Assembly (NCBI RefSeq): GCF_023078335.1
Contig: NZ_CP095550.1
Location: 4,012,001 to 4,076,000, forward strand
From: Metabacillus endolithicus
GTDB taxonomy: Bacteria > Bacillota > Bacilli > Bacillales > Bacillaceae
Direction of reading: 5' to 3'
Length of the DNA: 64,000 nt
Shown: piece by piece, positions 56,215 through 64,000 of the stretch
Layout of the letters: every line of letters begins with the position of its first letter
Numbering within the stretch: the stretch's first letter is position 1
Notes under the pieces: generated by a model
Told to the model about the DNA's origin: nothing
Seen by the model: only the letters and a program-made list of their open reading frames with translations
The model's database searches: none
Translations under genes and position numbers: made by a program

Positions 56215-57792
56215 ATGAGTAAACCAATTGTCGGTTCAAAAACAATGGTCGTAAGTCCGCATTACTTAGCATCTCAAGCAGGAAACACAATCCTTGAAAA
56301 AGGAGGAAATGCTTTTGATGCAGCAGTAGCTGTTAGTGCCTGCCTTGCGGTTGTGTATCCTCATATGACAGGACTTGGTGGTGATTCTTTTTGGCTCACA
56401 TACAGTAAAAAGGATCAAAAAGTACGTGCATACAATGGAAGTGGACGAACAGGAGTAAATGTAACACGTGACGTATATGAAGGGAAAAGCGCTATTCCTA
56501 CTCGAGGTATTGAGAGTGTGATAACAGTGCCTGGAATGGTTGATAGCTGGGATGCTGTATTAACGGAGTATGGGCGACTTTCGTTAGAGCAAGTGCTGCA
56601 GCCAGCAATTGAGTATGCTTCTAAAGGGTTTCCATTCTCACTTGATCAGCATGAGAATACAGTCAAAAATGCAGAAATGTTAAAAGGAGATAAAGATACA
56701 GCAAATGTTTTTTTACCCAAAGGAAAGATTCCTAAGGTAAATGAAAGATTCGTACAAGAAAACTTAGCAACAACATTAAAAGAGTTGGCATTATCTGGTA
56801 GAGATGAATTCTATAAAGGTGAGCTTGCATACCGACTTATTTCTAACTTAAAAGATAAGGGCGGCAAGCTAACGGTTGAGGATTTGGCTCATCATAAAGG
56901 AGAATGGACTGAACCACTTACCTCTACATATCGCGGGTATACTATGTATCAAGTTCCTCCAAACTCACAAGGCTTTGTGGGATTAATGGCGCTGAATATA
57001 TTAGAAAATTTCGATCTTACTGCTATTTCCGAAGGATCTTATGAATATTATCATTTATTAGTAGAATCATTGAAAAGGAGTTTTCAAGATCGAAATAATC
57101 ATTTAACAGATCCTGAGTTTTACTCCGTGCCTATAGAAAGATTATTAAGTAAGCAGTATGCAAAAGAGATAGCAGGTGCCATTCAATTAGACCGTACTAA
57201 TGATATAAAAACTCAATCAGTTGGCGACACAGCTCATGCGGCTGTTATTGATGAGGAAGGTAACGCTGTTTCCTTTATACAAAGTCTTTATTTTGAATTT
57301 GGATCAGGTGTGGTTGCTGGAGATACCGGCGTTGTTATGCAAAATAGGGGCTCGTTTTTCTCCCTTAACCCAAGTGATGTGAATTGCCTCGAACCAAGAA
57401 AAAGAACCTTCCATACTCTTATGCCAGCAATGGCTCTAAGAGATGGTCAGCCAAGGATTCTTTATGGCACACAAGGTGGTGAAGGTCAGCCGCAAACTCA
57501 AACAGTTATCATTACCAGAATGATTGACTATGGAATGAATCCACAACAGGCGATAAGTGAACCTAGATTTGTGTGGGGAAGAACGTGGGGACAACAAACT
57601 CAACAGTTGAAAATTGAAGGTCGTGTTAGCATGGATGTGATTGAGCAATTATCAAAAGCTGGACATATTGTTAATAAAGTTGAAGATTTTGCCGGAATTA
57701 TGGGCCATGCAAATGCAATAGTCATTGATGATCAGGGCTTTGTTCATGGTGGAGTGGACCCTAGGAGCGATGGAGCCGCGATTGGAAGGTGA
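56215..57792 (+). CDS. ywrD: Gamma-glutamyltransferase-like Ntn hydrolase (YwrD; HpxW-like)
   Basis: 525 aa, the same length as B. subtilis YwrD. Self-cleaving Ntn hydrolase precursor: the nucleophile Thr is likely in VGDTAHAAVIDEEGNAVSF (about residue 343), and GGEGQPQTQTVI is the late GGT-like motif. No signal peptide, unlike secreted GGT. Oxamate amidohydrolase HpxW of Klebsiella belongs to this family and to a purine cluster. Here the gene follows allantoinase, so oxamate is a credible substrate. Glutathione hydrolysis is the standard alternative. Confidence 0.88.
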   Translation: MSKPIVGSKTMVVSPHYLASQAGNTILEKGGNAFDAAVAVSACLAVVYPHMTGLGGDSFWLTYSKKDQKVRAYNGSGRTGVNVTRDVYEGKSAIPTRGIESVITVPGMVDSWDAVLTEYGRLSLEQVLQPAIEYASKGFPFSLDQHENTVKNAEMLKGDKDTANVFLPKGKIPKVNERFVQENLATTLKELALSGRDEFYKGELAYRLISNLKDKGGKLTVEDLAHHKGEWTEPLTSTYRGYTMYQVPPNSQGFVGLMALNILENFDLTAISEGSYEYYHLLVESLKRSFQDRNNHLTDPEFYSVPIERLLSKQYAKEIAGAIQLDRTNDIKTQSVGDTAHAAVIDEEGNAVSFIQSLYFEFGSGVVAGDTGVVMQNRGSFFSLNPSDVNCLEPRKRTFHTLMPAMALRDGQPRILYGTQGGEGQPQTQTVIITRMIDYGMNPQQAISEPRFVWGRTWGQQTQQLKIEGRVSMDVIEQLSKAGHIVNKVEDFAGIMGHANAIVIDDQGFVHGGVDPRSDGAAIGR

Positions 57793-57802
57793 TTTTTAGG
57801 AG

Positions 57803-57830
57803 AACCCGTCTTAGGTAGGACGGGTTTTTT
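57803..57830 (+). terminator. Terminator after ywrD
   Basis: AACCCGTC at 57803-57810 and GACGGGTT at 57819-57826, with a TTTTTT tail. Confidence 0.9.
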
Positions 57831-57951
57831 CGAATGTTAATAATTTAACTAAATTGCTAACCATTTGTTTGGTAGAAAAGCATATATATTAATATTTTGA
57901 AATATGTATAAAAATGAATCAACTTATGGTCTTTAGAAGGGAGAAGTTAAG

Positions 57952-59195
57952 TTGTCGTTCTTACATTATAAAAAAGAATATATAAGAGGTGACCTATCTT
58001 CTGGACTAGTTGTTGCTGCATTGGTCATTCCACAAGGTATAGCGTATGCATTGATAGCAGGCTGCCACCTGTTATAGGATTATATACAGCAACAATTCCA
58101 GTGCTTATCTATTTATTATTTGGATCGTCTCCACATGTTTCAATAGGACCTGTTGCGATGATCTCAATTCTTATTTTCAGTGGTGTGACACCTTATGCTG
58201 TTGCAGGTACTCCCGAATATATTCAGTATGTTGCCATATTGACGATTCTCGTTGGTGTTATTCAATTCCTCTTACACTTACTAAAAGTTGGGGTAATTGT
58301 TGAACATGTTCCTCATGGTGTTATTAGTGGTTTCACTTCAGGGTGTGCGGTGATCATAGCGGTAAATCAAATAAGCACAATCATTAAAATGCCATTGCAT
58401 GATCGAGGTAATATGATTACCTCCTTAGGGGTGATTATAACTAATCTAAAAGACATTCATGTATTAACAGCCTTAATTGGCTTTATATCAGTCATTGCAC
58501 TTATGTTATTAAAAAAATTACTACCAAACTACCCTCAACCAATTTTCCTCATATTTATAAGTACAATGGTTGCTTATATATTAAATGTTTCAAGCAAAGG
58601 TGTAGTGCTTATTGGAGAAATTCCAATGGGGCTTCCTCCATTTGTGTTACCTGAATTAAGTTTGGACAAAGTATCTGTGATGTTACCAACTGCTATTGTT
58701 ATTGCATTTATAGGTTTTATTGAGACGTTTGCTATTGCAAAAGTGATTGCAAAGAAAGAAGGATATTCAATTCGTCCCAACACGGAATTAAAGTCTCTTG
58801 GCATTGCGAATTTGATTGGAGGTTTTTTTTCATCAATGCCAGTAGCAGGTGGATTTTCAAGGTCTGCAGTTAACTATAGCTCAGGAGCAAAGACAAAATT
58901 TTCTTCTTTTTTAAGTGCAGGAATTGTTATAGTTACGTTAGCGTGTTTTACGTCATTGTTTGCTTTTATTCCAAAAGCTGTTCTTGCCTCTATCATTTTA
59001 GTGTCAGTTATAAAATTAATCGACGTGAAAGAGGCGATCTACTTACTTAGAACCAATATACTGAATGCAGCTATACTTCTTTTAACTTTTTCAGTAACGG
59101 TTGTTTCAGGCCCTAAATTTGGACTGGGCATTGGAATATTCCTCTCTATTTTGTCTGGTATTCGCAAAGTAAATATTTCATATAGTATTCGTTAA
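57952..59195 (+). pseudogene. SulP family anion transporter without STAS domain, frameshifted
   Basis: TTG start after AGAAGGGAGAAG. The frame shifts near 58061: GGCTGCC should be GGCCTGCC, which restores IAGLPPVIGLYTATIPVLIY and a 414-aa protein. SulP motifs IPQGIAYAL, GPVAMIS, SMPVAGGFSRSAVNY are present. The usual C-terminal STAS domain is missing; the protein ends after the last helix. The family carries sulfate, bicarbonate and oxalate among others. Confidence 0.88.
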
Positions 59196-59280
59196 ACATA
59201 ACTTTTCTTTATGTAAGACTTTTAACCAAACCATCTTCTTATTATACTAAGACTATATATACTTAAAGGATGGGTTTTCA

Positions 59281-59730
59281 TTGAAAATAGATCATATTGA
59301 TAGAAAAATACTTGAGTTACTCACGATTAATGGCAGAATGTCTTATTCAGATATCGGAAAAGAACTAGATTTGTCACGGGTATCCGTTCGAGAACGTGTA
59401 AATCAATTAATAAACAATGATGTAATTGAAAAGTTCAGTGTTGTGATCAATTCTGAGAAGATGGGCAAAAATGTTTCAGCTTTTTTTGAGGTTGACTGTG
59501 AACCGGCTTATTTAGTTGAGGTCGCTGAAACATTGGCGGATAATCCCTGTGTCTCAAGCTGCTATCAAATGACAGGCCCTAGTACACTACATATGCATGT
59601 GTTGGTTGATGACTTTGTCGCATTAGAAAAATTTATCAACAATGAATTATATGCACTTGAAGGAATTACCAGAGTGGAAAGTCACATTTTACTAAGACGT
59701 TTTAAAAGTAGAAGTGGGATGAAGTTATAA
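59281..59730 (+). CDS. ywrC: Lrp/AsnC family regulator (YwrC-like)
   Basis: 149 aa. N-terminal HTH (KIDHIDRKILELLTINGRMSYSDIGKELDLSRVSVRERVNQL) of Lrp type, then a RAM effector domain. TTG start after AAAGGATGG. In B. subtilis YwrC sits beside chromate transporter genes ywrA and ywrB and ywrD; the same gene set occurs here, so regulation of the transporter pair at 60015 is likely. Confidence 0.88.
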   Translation: MKIDHIDRKILELLTINGRMSYSDIGKELDLSRVSVRERVNQLINNDVIEKFSVVINSEKMGKNVSAFFEVDCEPAYLVEVAETLADNPCVSSCYQMTGPSTLHMHVLVDDFVALEKFINNELYALEGITRVESHILLRRFKSRSGMKL

Positions 59731-59740
59731 TAAAATTTGT

Positions 59741-59786
59741 AAAGAATGACTTTTGAAAGAAACTAGCAAAAAGTCATTCTTTTTTG
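59741..59786 (+). terminator. Terminator after the Lrp gene
   Basis: AAAGAATGACTTTT pairs with AAAAAGTCATTCTTT, T-run follows. Confidence 0.85.
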
Positions 59787-60014
59787 TTGAAATTTTTCTG
59801 GGAATTGTATAGAAAATTAACTTTATATGGTTTATAATCATAAATATCTTCCGTTTGTTAATTTAATATAAAATAATAACTAACAAATGATAAGGTTGAT
59901 TGCATAAATGGTAAGATCCACCATAAGCATCGTAAAGGAACATTTAAATGAAAAAGGGGAGAATAAATAGCGAGGGGAATTACATTGAAAATTAATGTAG
60001 AAGGGTGATTAAAA

Positions 60015-60587
60015 ATGACACAGCTGCAGCTATTTTTAGCTTTTTTTCGGGTTGGAATGCTTGGGTATGGCGGTGGTCCTTCTTCAATACCACTTGTTCA
60101 TAAAGAGGTGGTTGAAAAGTACAAATGGATGAATGATGATGAATTTGCAGATGTGTTAGCTCTTGGGAATACATTGCCTGGGCCTATTGCTACAAAAATG
60201 GCAGGATATATTGGTTATCGAGTCGCGGGAATATTAGGTTTAATAAATGCTACACTTTCTACGATTCTTCCTACTATTGTGTTAATGATCGTTCTTTTAA
60301 CAACAATTAGCTCTGTCAAAGATTATCCATGGGTTCAAGGAATGACAGCAGCAGTGGTCCCCGTCGTAGGAGTCATGTTAGCTACTTTAACTTGGGACTT
60401 CTTTAAGAAATCTCAAAAGTCACTCGGCTGGATAAAAGCATTAGCACTTATATGTGGTAGTTTTCTTTTAATGGAGATTCTTGGAGTACACCCTGCCATT
60501 TTAATTGGAGGACTTTTGCTCGCGGCGATATTAAAAAAAGATAAAAATCCAGATAAAGATCGGGCGGTTGAAAGGGGGAGTGCTTAG
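60015..60587 (+). CDS. chrA: Chromate transporter, first half-size subunit (YwrB/YwrA-like)
   Basis: 190 aa short-chain CHR protein. The conserved FFRVGMLGYGGGPSSIPLVHKEVV and LGNTLPGPIATKMAGYIGYR motifs define the family, with five to six helices. It overlaps the next gene by 1 nt (TAGTG) and works as a heterodimer in known cases. Substrate may be chromate or another dianion. Confidence 0.9.
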   Translation: MTQLQLFLAFFRVGMLGYGGGPSSIPLVHKEVVEKYKWMNDDEFADVLALGNTLPGPIATKMAGYIGYRVAGILGLINATLSTILPTIVLMIVLLTTISSVKDYPWVQGMTAAVVPVVGVMLATLTWDFFKKSQKSLGWIKALALICGSFLLMEILGVHPAILIGGLLLAAILKKDKNPDKDRAVERGSA

Positions 60588-61117
60588 TGCTTTATTGGGA
60601 GATTTTTCTTGCCTTTTTTATACCTGGGATTTTAGGTTACGGAGGTGGTCCGGCATCCATCCCGCTTGTTGAAAATGAGGTAGTGGATCGATATGGCTGG
60701 ATGAACGTAAATGAATTTAGTGAAGTGCTTGCGTTAGGAAATGCTCTTCCAGGTCCAATTGCCACTAAGATGGCTGGTTATATTGGGTACCAACAAGGGG
60801 GAGTGTTAGGAAGTCTTGTTGGGATTTTTGCTACAGTTGCTCCTTCATTAATTTTGATGATCGTTTTATTAGGGTTTTTATATAAGTATAAGGATTCTCC
60901 AAAAGTAAAAAGAATGACAACATTCATTCGCCCTACAATTGCAGTGTTATTAGGGATGATGGCATTTAGCTTTTTCTTTACCTCATATCAAGATACAGGA
61001 ATATGGCAATCGCTCTTTCTGGTTGCGATCAGCTTATTATTGTTAGAAAAGCTGAAAGTACACCCTGCATTAGTTATCGTTGGTGCGATGGGATATGGAG
61101 CTGTTTTTCTAGGGTGA
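60587..61117 (+). CDS. chrA: Chromate transporter, second half-size subunit
   Basis: 176 aa, with FIPGILGYGGGPASIPLVENEVV and LGNALPGPIATKMAGYIGYQ. Paralogue of the preceding gene and its partner. GTG start inside the preceding stop; the pair is not a single broken gene, since each half has its own complete set of helices and N-terminal motif. Confidence 0.9.
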   Translation: MLYWEIFLAFFIPGILGYGGGPASIPLVENEVVDRYGWMNVNEFSEVLALGNALPGPIATKMAGYIGYQQGGVLGSLVGIFATVAPSLILMIVLLGFLYKYKDSPKVKRMTTFIRPTIAVLLGMMAFSFFFTSYQDTGIWQSLFLVAISLLLLEKLKVHPALVIVGAMGYGAVFLG

Positions 61118-61119
61118 AA

Positions 61120-61304
61120 TACTTCACTTGTTAGATGAATTTCACCCCATGCACATAAAGAAGCTAATATGTATTCTAAGCTTTTACCACATCCACTTTT
61201 GGGGGAATTTGCTGGTAATAGGATCACTTAACAATCACGATCTTGATGTGATTATCATTGGTGAACCAACAGCAGCGGCGGTGCTAGAAAGAGTAACTGA
61301 ATAA
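61120..61304 (+). pseudogene. Possible gene remnant
   Basis: One open frame without a start ends NNHDLDVIIIGEPTAAAVLERVTE-stop (cut here to its last part: DVIIIGEPTAAAVLE), which reads as real protein. A second frame over 61153-61230 reads AHKEANMYSKLLPHPLLGEF. Together they look like a decayed, frameshifted gene; the family is not recognised. Confidence 0.3.
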
Positions 61305-61328
61305 AAGATTCATCATGTTATTCCTAAC

Positions 61329-61371
61329 AAAAAAGCTTCAAATTCCTATAAAAGGAACTGAAGCTTTTTCT
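61329..61371. terminator. Bidirectional terminator before the DDAH-like gene
   Basis: AAAAAGCTTCA pairs with TGAAGCTTTTT, with an inner TTCC/GGAA. It has A- and T-runs on opposite sides and ends transcripts of both strands. Confidence 0.85.
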
Positions 61372-62218
61372 ATTCCCTAATTAACGGAAGAGTGCAACAA
61401 CGAAATGCTCCACCTGATTTTATAATCTCTGTAATATCAACCTCTATAACATGAAACCCCCGTTCACGTAGCTTCTGATTAACACCTTTATTAATTGGTA
61501 AGCTTAATACTCGCTTTTCTCCTATCGATAAAACATTAGTACCTAAAGTTGCTTGTTCTTCCTCTGTTACCTCAATTAAGTTATAGCGAGATGATAACAG
61601 TTCTACCTTGTTCTTTTCTATTTCGTTAGGAAAAATTAAAGCATCCTCCGGTGATAAGATATTAAAAACACAATCTAAGTGTAAATATTTATCTGTAAAT
61701 GGAACTTCAATAACGTCAAAAGTGGGTAACAGGCTTTGTAAATGCGAAATAGCATTTACGTTTGTTCGATTACTTACACCAACGTAAATTGTGTTTTGAT
61801 CGATAAAAACATCGCCACCTTCGATTTTATCTCCAATCAAATTTGTGTAGGTAATTTGCGCCTTTTCTAGGTAATCGATAAAAGATGTTTCTTCTCCTTT
61901 TCTCACATCATGAGCCATGTCTGCCGCAAAAACTTGATGACCTAGTACAAATCCGATATCACGGGTGAAAACCTGTTCGGGAAAGTCTTTTCTAGGTGTA
62001 AGTAAGATTACTTCCACATCGTTTTCTTTTAATGTATTAACTAAGTCTTTATGTTGCTGTTGAGCAAGTTTTGTGTCGATATTTTCCTCTAAAAACCTTT
62101 TTTGGATTTCATTAATTGGTTCTTTAATTGTCATGAATTCTGGTGAACATAAAACCACTTTTTTTAGAGTGTCATATTCCGATTTACAAGAGCATTTTAT
62201 GTAATCAAGATTTTCCAT
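61370..62218 (-). CDS. Dimethylarginine dimethylaminohydrolase / amidinotransferase family protein
   Basis: 282 aa pentein-fold protein similar to B. subtilis YkgA (286 aa). Active-site segments: FTRDIGFV, the Asp in EGGDVFI, His in YLHLDCVFN and the C-terminal Cys in GGAFRCCTLPL. The family hydrolyses guanidino compounds such as methylarginine or arginine. It is transcribed from its own promoter facing the sugar-binding protein. The substrate is inferred from the family. Confidence 0.88.
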   Translation of the reverse strand: MENLDYIKCSCKSEYDTLKKVVLCSPEFMTIKEPINEIQKRFLEENIDTKLAQQQHKDLVNTLKENDVEVILLTPRKDFPEQVFTRDIGFVLGHQVFAADMAHDVRKGEETSFIDYLEKAQITYTNLIGDKIEGGDVFIDQNTIYVGVSNRTNVNAISHLQSLLPTFDVIEVPFTDKYLHLDCVFNILSPEDALIFPNEIEKNKVELLSSRYNLIEVTEEEQATLGTNVLSIGEKRVLSLPINKGVNQKLRERGFHVIEVDITEIIKSGGAFRCCTLPLIRE

Positions 62219-62365
62219 GTTATCCTCCTCATTTCATTCTTAATGTGTAATATTCCCTAACTCTGAAAATTATTAAACGTCTGCAATTTAATCAAGCTTA
62301 GAAAAAATAATAATTTTTTGTTGTACAAATAAAAAATCTATGATATATTTCTTTATGCAAGGTTA

Positions 62366-62380
62366 GTGCAAACGATTTCG
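62366..62380. promoter_or_regulatory. Cre-like site 1
   Basis: GTGCAAACGATTTCG fits the cre consensus at 13 of 15 positions. Core TGCAAACG is repeated at 62497. Confidence 0.45.
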
Positions 62381-62495
62381 CAAGCTGTTGCACACTATCT
62401 CATAGATGAATTCTCTTTATAACCTTTTTATTCGTTATGAAAAAATAGATTAAAAGGTTAAAAGTAAGAAACTCTATGATTTTTTATAAGAGTTT

Positions 62496-62510
62496 GTGCA
62501 AACGTTTCCT
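62496..62510. promoter_or_regulatory. Cre-like site 2
   Basis: GTGCAAACGTTTCCT fits the cre consensus at 12 of 15 positions. Sharing TGCAAACG with site 1 also allows a dedicated LacI-type repressor. Confidence 0.4.
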
Positions 62511-62563
62511 CACTCACCTGAAACAGCGCAAGAGCGCAAATAAATAAAACGGGGGTAAAAACA

Positions 62564-63876
62564 ATGGGAAGTAAAAAAGTATTTTTAAGCTTTTTCTCGA
62601 TTCTATTTCTTGTAAGCGTTGTATTAGCTGGTTGTTCCGGCAGTGACTCTTCTTCTGAAAAAGAAGGATCAGGTTCTGAAGGAGATCAAGTAACTCTAGA
62701 TATTTTCCAATTTAAAGTAGAATTCAAGGATCAGTTTGAAGCAGTAGCAGAGCAATACCAAGAAGCTAATCCAGGGGTAAAGATTAATATCCAAACTGTA
62801 GGTGGCGGAGAAGATTATGGTGCAGCGTTAAGATCTAAATTTGCATCTGGTGACGAGCCTGCAATTTTCAATATTGGTGGTCCGACTGACGTAATTGACT
62901 GGGAAGATAGCTTAGCTGATTTAACTGATTCTGCTGCGGCTGGTGCGGCACTTGAAGGTACACTTGACGGTGTAACGAAAGATGATCAAGTACTAGGCTT
63001 ACCATTTAACCAAGAAGGTTATGGCCTAATTTATAACACTGAAATTTTTGAAAAAGCGGGAATTAACCCTGCAGATATTAAAGATATGGCTTCTTTAGAA
63101 GCAGCTGTTAAAACTTTAGATGAAAAGAAATCAGACCTAGGTTTAGAAGCAGTATTTGCATTACCTGCAAAAGAAACTTGGGTAACAGGTTTACACTTAT
63201 CAAACGCATTTATTTCTCCTGAATTTGATGGAAACGTAACAAGTGCATTTGAATCTAAAACAGTTGATTTTAAATATGGCGATGCAATGAAAAACTTTAT
63301 TGATCTTCAAAATAAACACTCAGTTCAACCTGTTGTAAGTCTTGATTATTCTCAACAAGTTGAAGAATTATTCTCTACTGGAAAAGTTGCGATGATTCAA
63401 CAAGGTAACTGGGTATATGGTTCAATTTCTGGAATTGACGAAGAGCTAGCAAACAACAAGGTTGGGATCTTACCTATCCCTGTTCCAGGATACAAAGAAG
63501 ATGCGATTCCAGTAGGAGTTCCAATGTACTGGGCATTGTTAACAAGAACAAAGATGAAAAAGTAATCGAAGAAGCTACAAAATTCCTAGATTGGTTATAT
63601 ACATCTGACGAAGGTAAAGAAGTTGTACTTAATGATTTCAAATTCGTTCCAGCTTATGAAGGCTACGATGCTTCAAAAATTACAGATCCACTTTCAAAAC
63701 AAGTCTATGAGTATGCAGAAGCAGGAAAAACAATTGGATGGGTATTTATGGGTTATCCAGCAAACTGGGGTCAAAATGAGCTTGGTGCTAATATCCAAAA
63801 ATATTTAGCTGAAGAAGCTACTTGGGAAGAGATTGTTGAAGATTCAAAAGCTGCTTGGGCAGAGTCTAAAGAATAA
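62564..63876 (+). pseudogene. Carbohydrate ABC solute-binding lipoprotein, frameshifted
   Basis: Lipobox VLAGC (Cys about residue 24), Ser/Glu linker, then DIFQFKVEFKDQFEAVAEQY and TVGGGEDYGAALRSKFASGD, nearly the same as in the protein at 19890. The frame shifts near 63540-63545; adding one base restores MYWALVNKNKDEKVIEEATK and a 437-aa protein ending at 63876. Permease genes would be expected right of the window. Clean repair suggests sequence error. Confidence 0.9.
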
Positions 63877-63893
63877 GGTGGAGATGGATAAAG

Positions 63894-63925
63894 CAAAGTA
63901 GCAGATTGTTGCTACTTTGTTTTAT
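63894..63925 (+). terminator. Terminator after the binding-protein gene
   Basis: CAAAGTAGCA at 63894-63903 and TGCTACTTTG at 63910-63919, then TTTTATT. Confidence 0.85.
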
Positions 63926-63958
63926 TAATCCATGTAAGGAGTGGCTTTGTTATAAGCT

Positions 63959-63999
63959 GCTCCATAAACAAAGGTGCCTATAACCTTCGTTTATGGAGC
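63959..63999. repeat. Large two-part hairpin at the window edge
   Basis: GCTCCATAAAC pairs with GTTTATGGAGC around an inner AAGGT/ACCTT stem, spanning 41 bp. It touches the window end, so its continuation cannot be judged. Confidence 0.6.
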
Positions 64000-64000
64000 G

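Larger units (their letters stand above)
62219..62563. other. Intergenic region with two LacI/CcpA-like sites
   Basis: No ORF. It contains two TGCAAACG sites (62366-62380, 62496-62510) given separately and the promoter of the binding-protein gene. Confidence 0.6.

Noticed and set aside
59949..60008. Short upstream ORFs of 7 and 15 codons ahead of the chromate transporter pair
   Set aside because: Ribosome binding sites are weak and the ORFs overlap one another; nothing distinguishes them from chance.
60015..61117. One chromate transporter gene broken in two
   Set aside because: Each half has its own GYGGGP motif and full helix set with a 1-nt overlap; paired half-size CHR proteins are normal in Bacillus.

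Overview
The window reads as a low-GC, spore-forming member of the Bacillaceae. The evidence is AT-rich DNA with AAGGAGG-type ribosome binding sites, two GerA-family spore germination operons, CcpA cre-like sites, a SacT-type antitermination target and a puc (purine catabolism) locus, with many genes matching Bacillus subtilis families. There are no rRNA or tRNA genes, phage genes, transposases or CRISPR arrays.

Layout. 1-2656: plant arabinan use (3' end of a GH51 arabinofuranosidase, a small Cys-rich protein, secreted endo-arabinanase AbnA). 2981-8500: housekeeping and stress genes (murB, pirin, an orphan pseudo-receiver, a SufR-like Fe-S regulator divergent from sodA, an FMN reductase) and a 900-bp non-coding stretch with degenerate repeats. 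8528-13468: putP, an AraC regulator, a Gfo/Idh/MocA oxidoreductase and an aldo/keto reductase. 13623-17650: ger operon 1 (A-C-B on the minus strand) with a convergent small membrane protein. 18011-24692: carbohydrate ABC transporter plus a YesM/YesN-type two-component system. 24782-29673: sucrose regulon (sacT, RAT/terminator, sacP, fructokinase, sacA). 29741-35499: galacturonate catabolism (exuR divergent from uxaA-uxaB-uxaC). 35685-37110: a CstR-like repressor with its operator, then a 1-kb tandem array of 52-bp units. 37360-42506: EamA exporter and ger operon 2 (A-C-D-B). 42761-57792: an extended purine-ring catabolic island. 57952-62218: SulP transporter, Lrp regulator, paired chromate transporters and a DDAH-like hydrolase, in part matching the B. 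subtilis ywrABCD set. 62564-63876: a second sugar-binding lipoprotein.

How the genes fit together. The carbohydrate genes suit a soil or rhizosphere organism that eats pectin side chains (arabinan), galacturonate and sucrose. Cre-like sites and dedicated regulators (SacT, ExuR, YesM/N) sit where expected. The puc island encodes urate to ureidoglycine and oxalurate (uricase, HIU hydrolase, OHCU decarboxylase, allantoinase, allantoate amidohydrolase, PucG) plus PucR and an NCS1 permease. It also holds an amidase, a fumarylacetoacetase-fold protein and a YwrD/HpxW-like Ntn hydrolase. These could extend the pathway from oxalurate through oxamate to oxalate; this is the most interesting metabolic hypothesis here.

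Caution. At least eight recognisable genes (sodA, putP, a small ger membrane protein, sacP, exuR, a gerC, a sulP and a sugar-binding protein) are broken by 1-nt indels whose repair restores conserved family sequence exactly. This looks more like sequence error than decay. One ger B gene is instead interrupted by an in-frame TAA.
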